The translations under genes and the position numbers were made by a program. A stretch of 64,000 bases of DNA. Source: Pseudomaricurvus albidus (GTDB lineage Bacteria; Pseudomonadota; Gammaproteobacteria; Pseudomonadales; Cellvibrionaceae). The notes beneath the pieces are model-generated. The model made no database searches. It was not told where the DNA came from and worked only from the letters and a program-made list of their open reading frames with translations. This document shows positions 63,961 to 64,000 of this stretch, piece after piece (within the stretch, counting starts at the first letter, position 1; each line of letters opens with the position of its first letter). The stretch covers positions 186,001 through 250,000 of the forward strand of contig NZ_JAHKRS010000005.1 in assembly GCF_018863235.1 (NCBI RefSeq), read 5' to 3'.

Positions 63961-64000
63961 ATGAATGACGTCGCCAAGATAAACCCGCAAACCGGGTCTG
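63961..64000 (+). CDS. Start of an unidentified gene, cut by the window edge
   Basis: ATG 63961 is preceded by a strong ribosome-binding sequence (AAGGGGGAAG, 63945-63954). Only 13 codons are visible ('MNDVAKINPQTGS'), too few for identification. It is divergent from the DUF819 gene. Confidence 0.45.
   Translation, partial: MNDVAKINPQTGS

Overview
The window looks like chromosomal DNA of a free-living, probably marine or aquatic gammaproteobacterium related to the Pseudomonas/Oceanospirillum/Cellvibrio assemblage. The main reason is the run ygiQ - truD - pcm - DUF368 - nlpD - rpoS - fdxA - mutS ... cinA - recA - recX, which follows the order known from Pseudomonas and its relatives. I saw no transposase, integrase, phage gene, rRNA, tRNA or CRISPR array. 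Genus-level identity cannot be settled from the sequence alone.

Layout. (1) 0-5.7 kb: the 3' end of an MscS-type channel, then a Fur-box-headed operon with an unknown exported protein and a three-gene ferric-iron ABC importer (FbpABC type, with a twin-arginine-like leader on the binding protein), then a YbfF-like esterase. (2) 5.7-12.0 kb, minus strand: a compact MoxR/Bat operon (moxR - DUF58 - DUF4381 - fused BatA/BatB - BatC-like TPR - BatD) in which every junction overlaps by 4 bp. (3) 12.4-18.4 kb, minus strand: a complete tripartite RND efflux operon (outer-membrane lipoprotein factor - adaptor - pump), with a perfect 22-bp inverted repeat just after its end. (4) 18.8-29.6 kb: the conserved ygiQ to mutS housekeeping block. 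surE, usually found between truD and pcm, is missing there. (5) 30.0-54.9 kb, plus strand: a large accessory block between mutS and cinA. (6) 55.0-57.5 kb: cinA/pncC, recA with SOS boxes, recX. (7) 57.5-64 kb: a YkgJ-type cysteine protein running into an 18-bp tandem repeat, a PilZ/DUF1631 pair, a histidine phosphatase, a sphingosine-1-phosphate-lyase-like PLP enzyme, a DUF819 membrane protein and the start of one further gene.

The most interesting part is region 5. It encodes, in one direction and with mostly touching or overlapping genes, an exported coiled-coil protein, a secreted TPR/coiled-coil protein, a 1050-residue TPR lipoprotein, a small TPR lipoprotein, a small exported protein, an ExbB/TolQ-type channel, two different ExbD/TolR-type proteins, and a TonB-like protein with a cytoplasmic coiled coil and an AgmX/PglI-like C-terminus. 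These are followed by a 2821-residue exported protein with about 13 DUF11-like repeats and an OmpA-like end, and a 1735-residue protein with three OmpA-like modules and a predicted C-terminal beta barrel. Together they look like a proton-motive-force-driven machine spanning the envelope that energises or assembles a giant fibre, distantly reminiscent of the myxobacterial Agl/Glt gliding apparatus. That function is inference; the domain content is read from the sequence.
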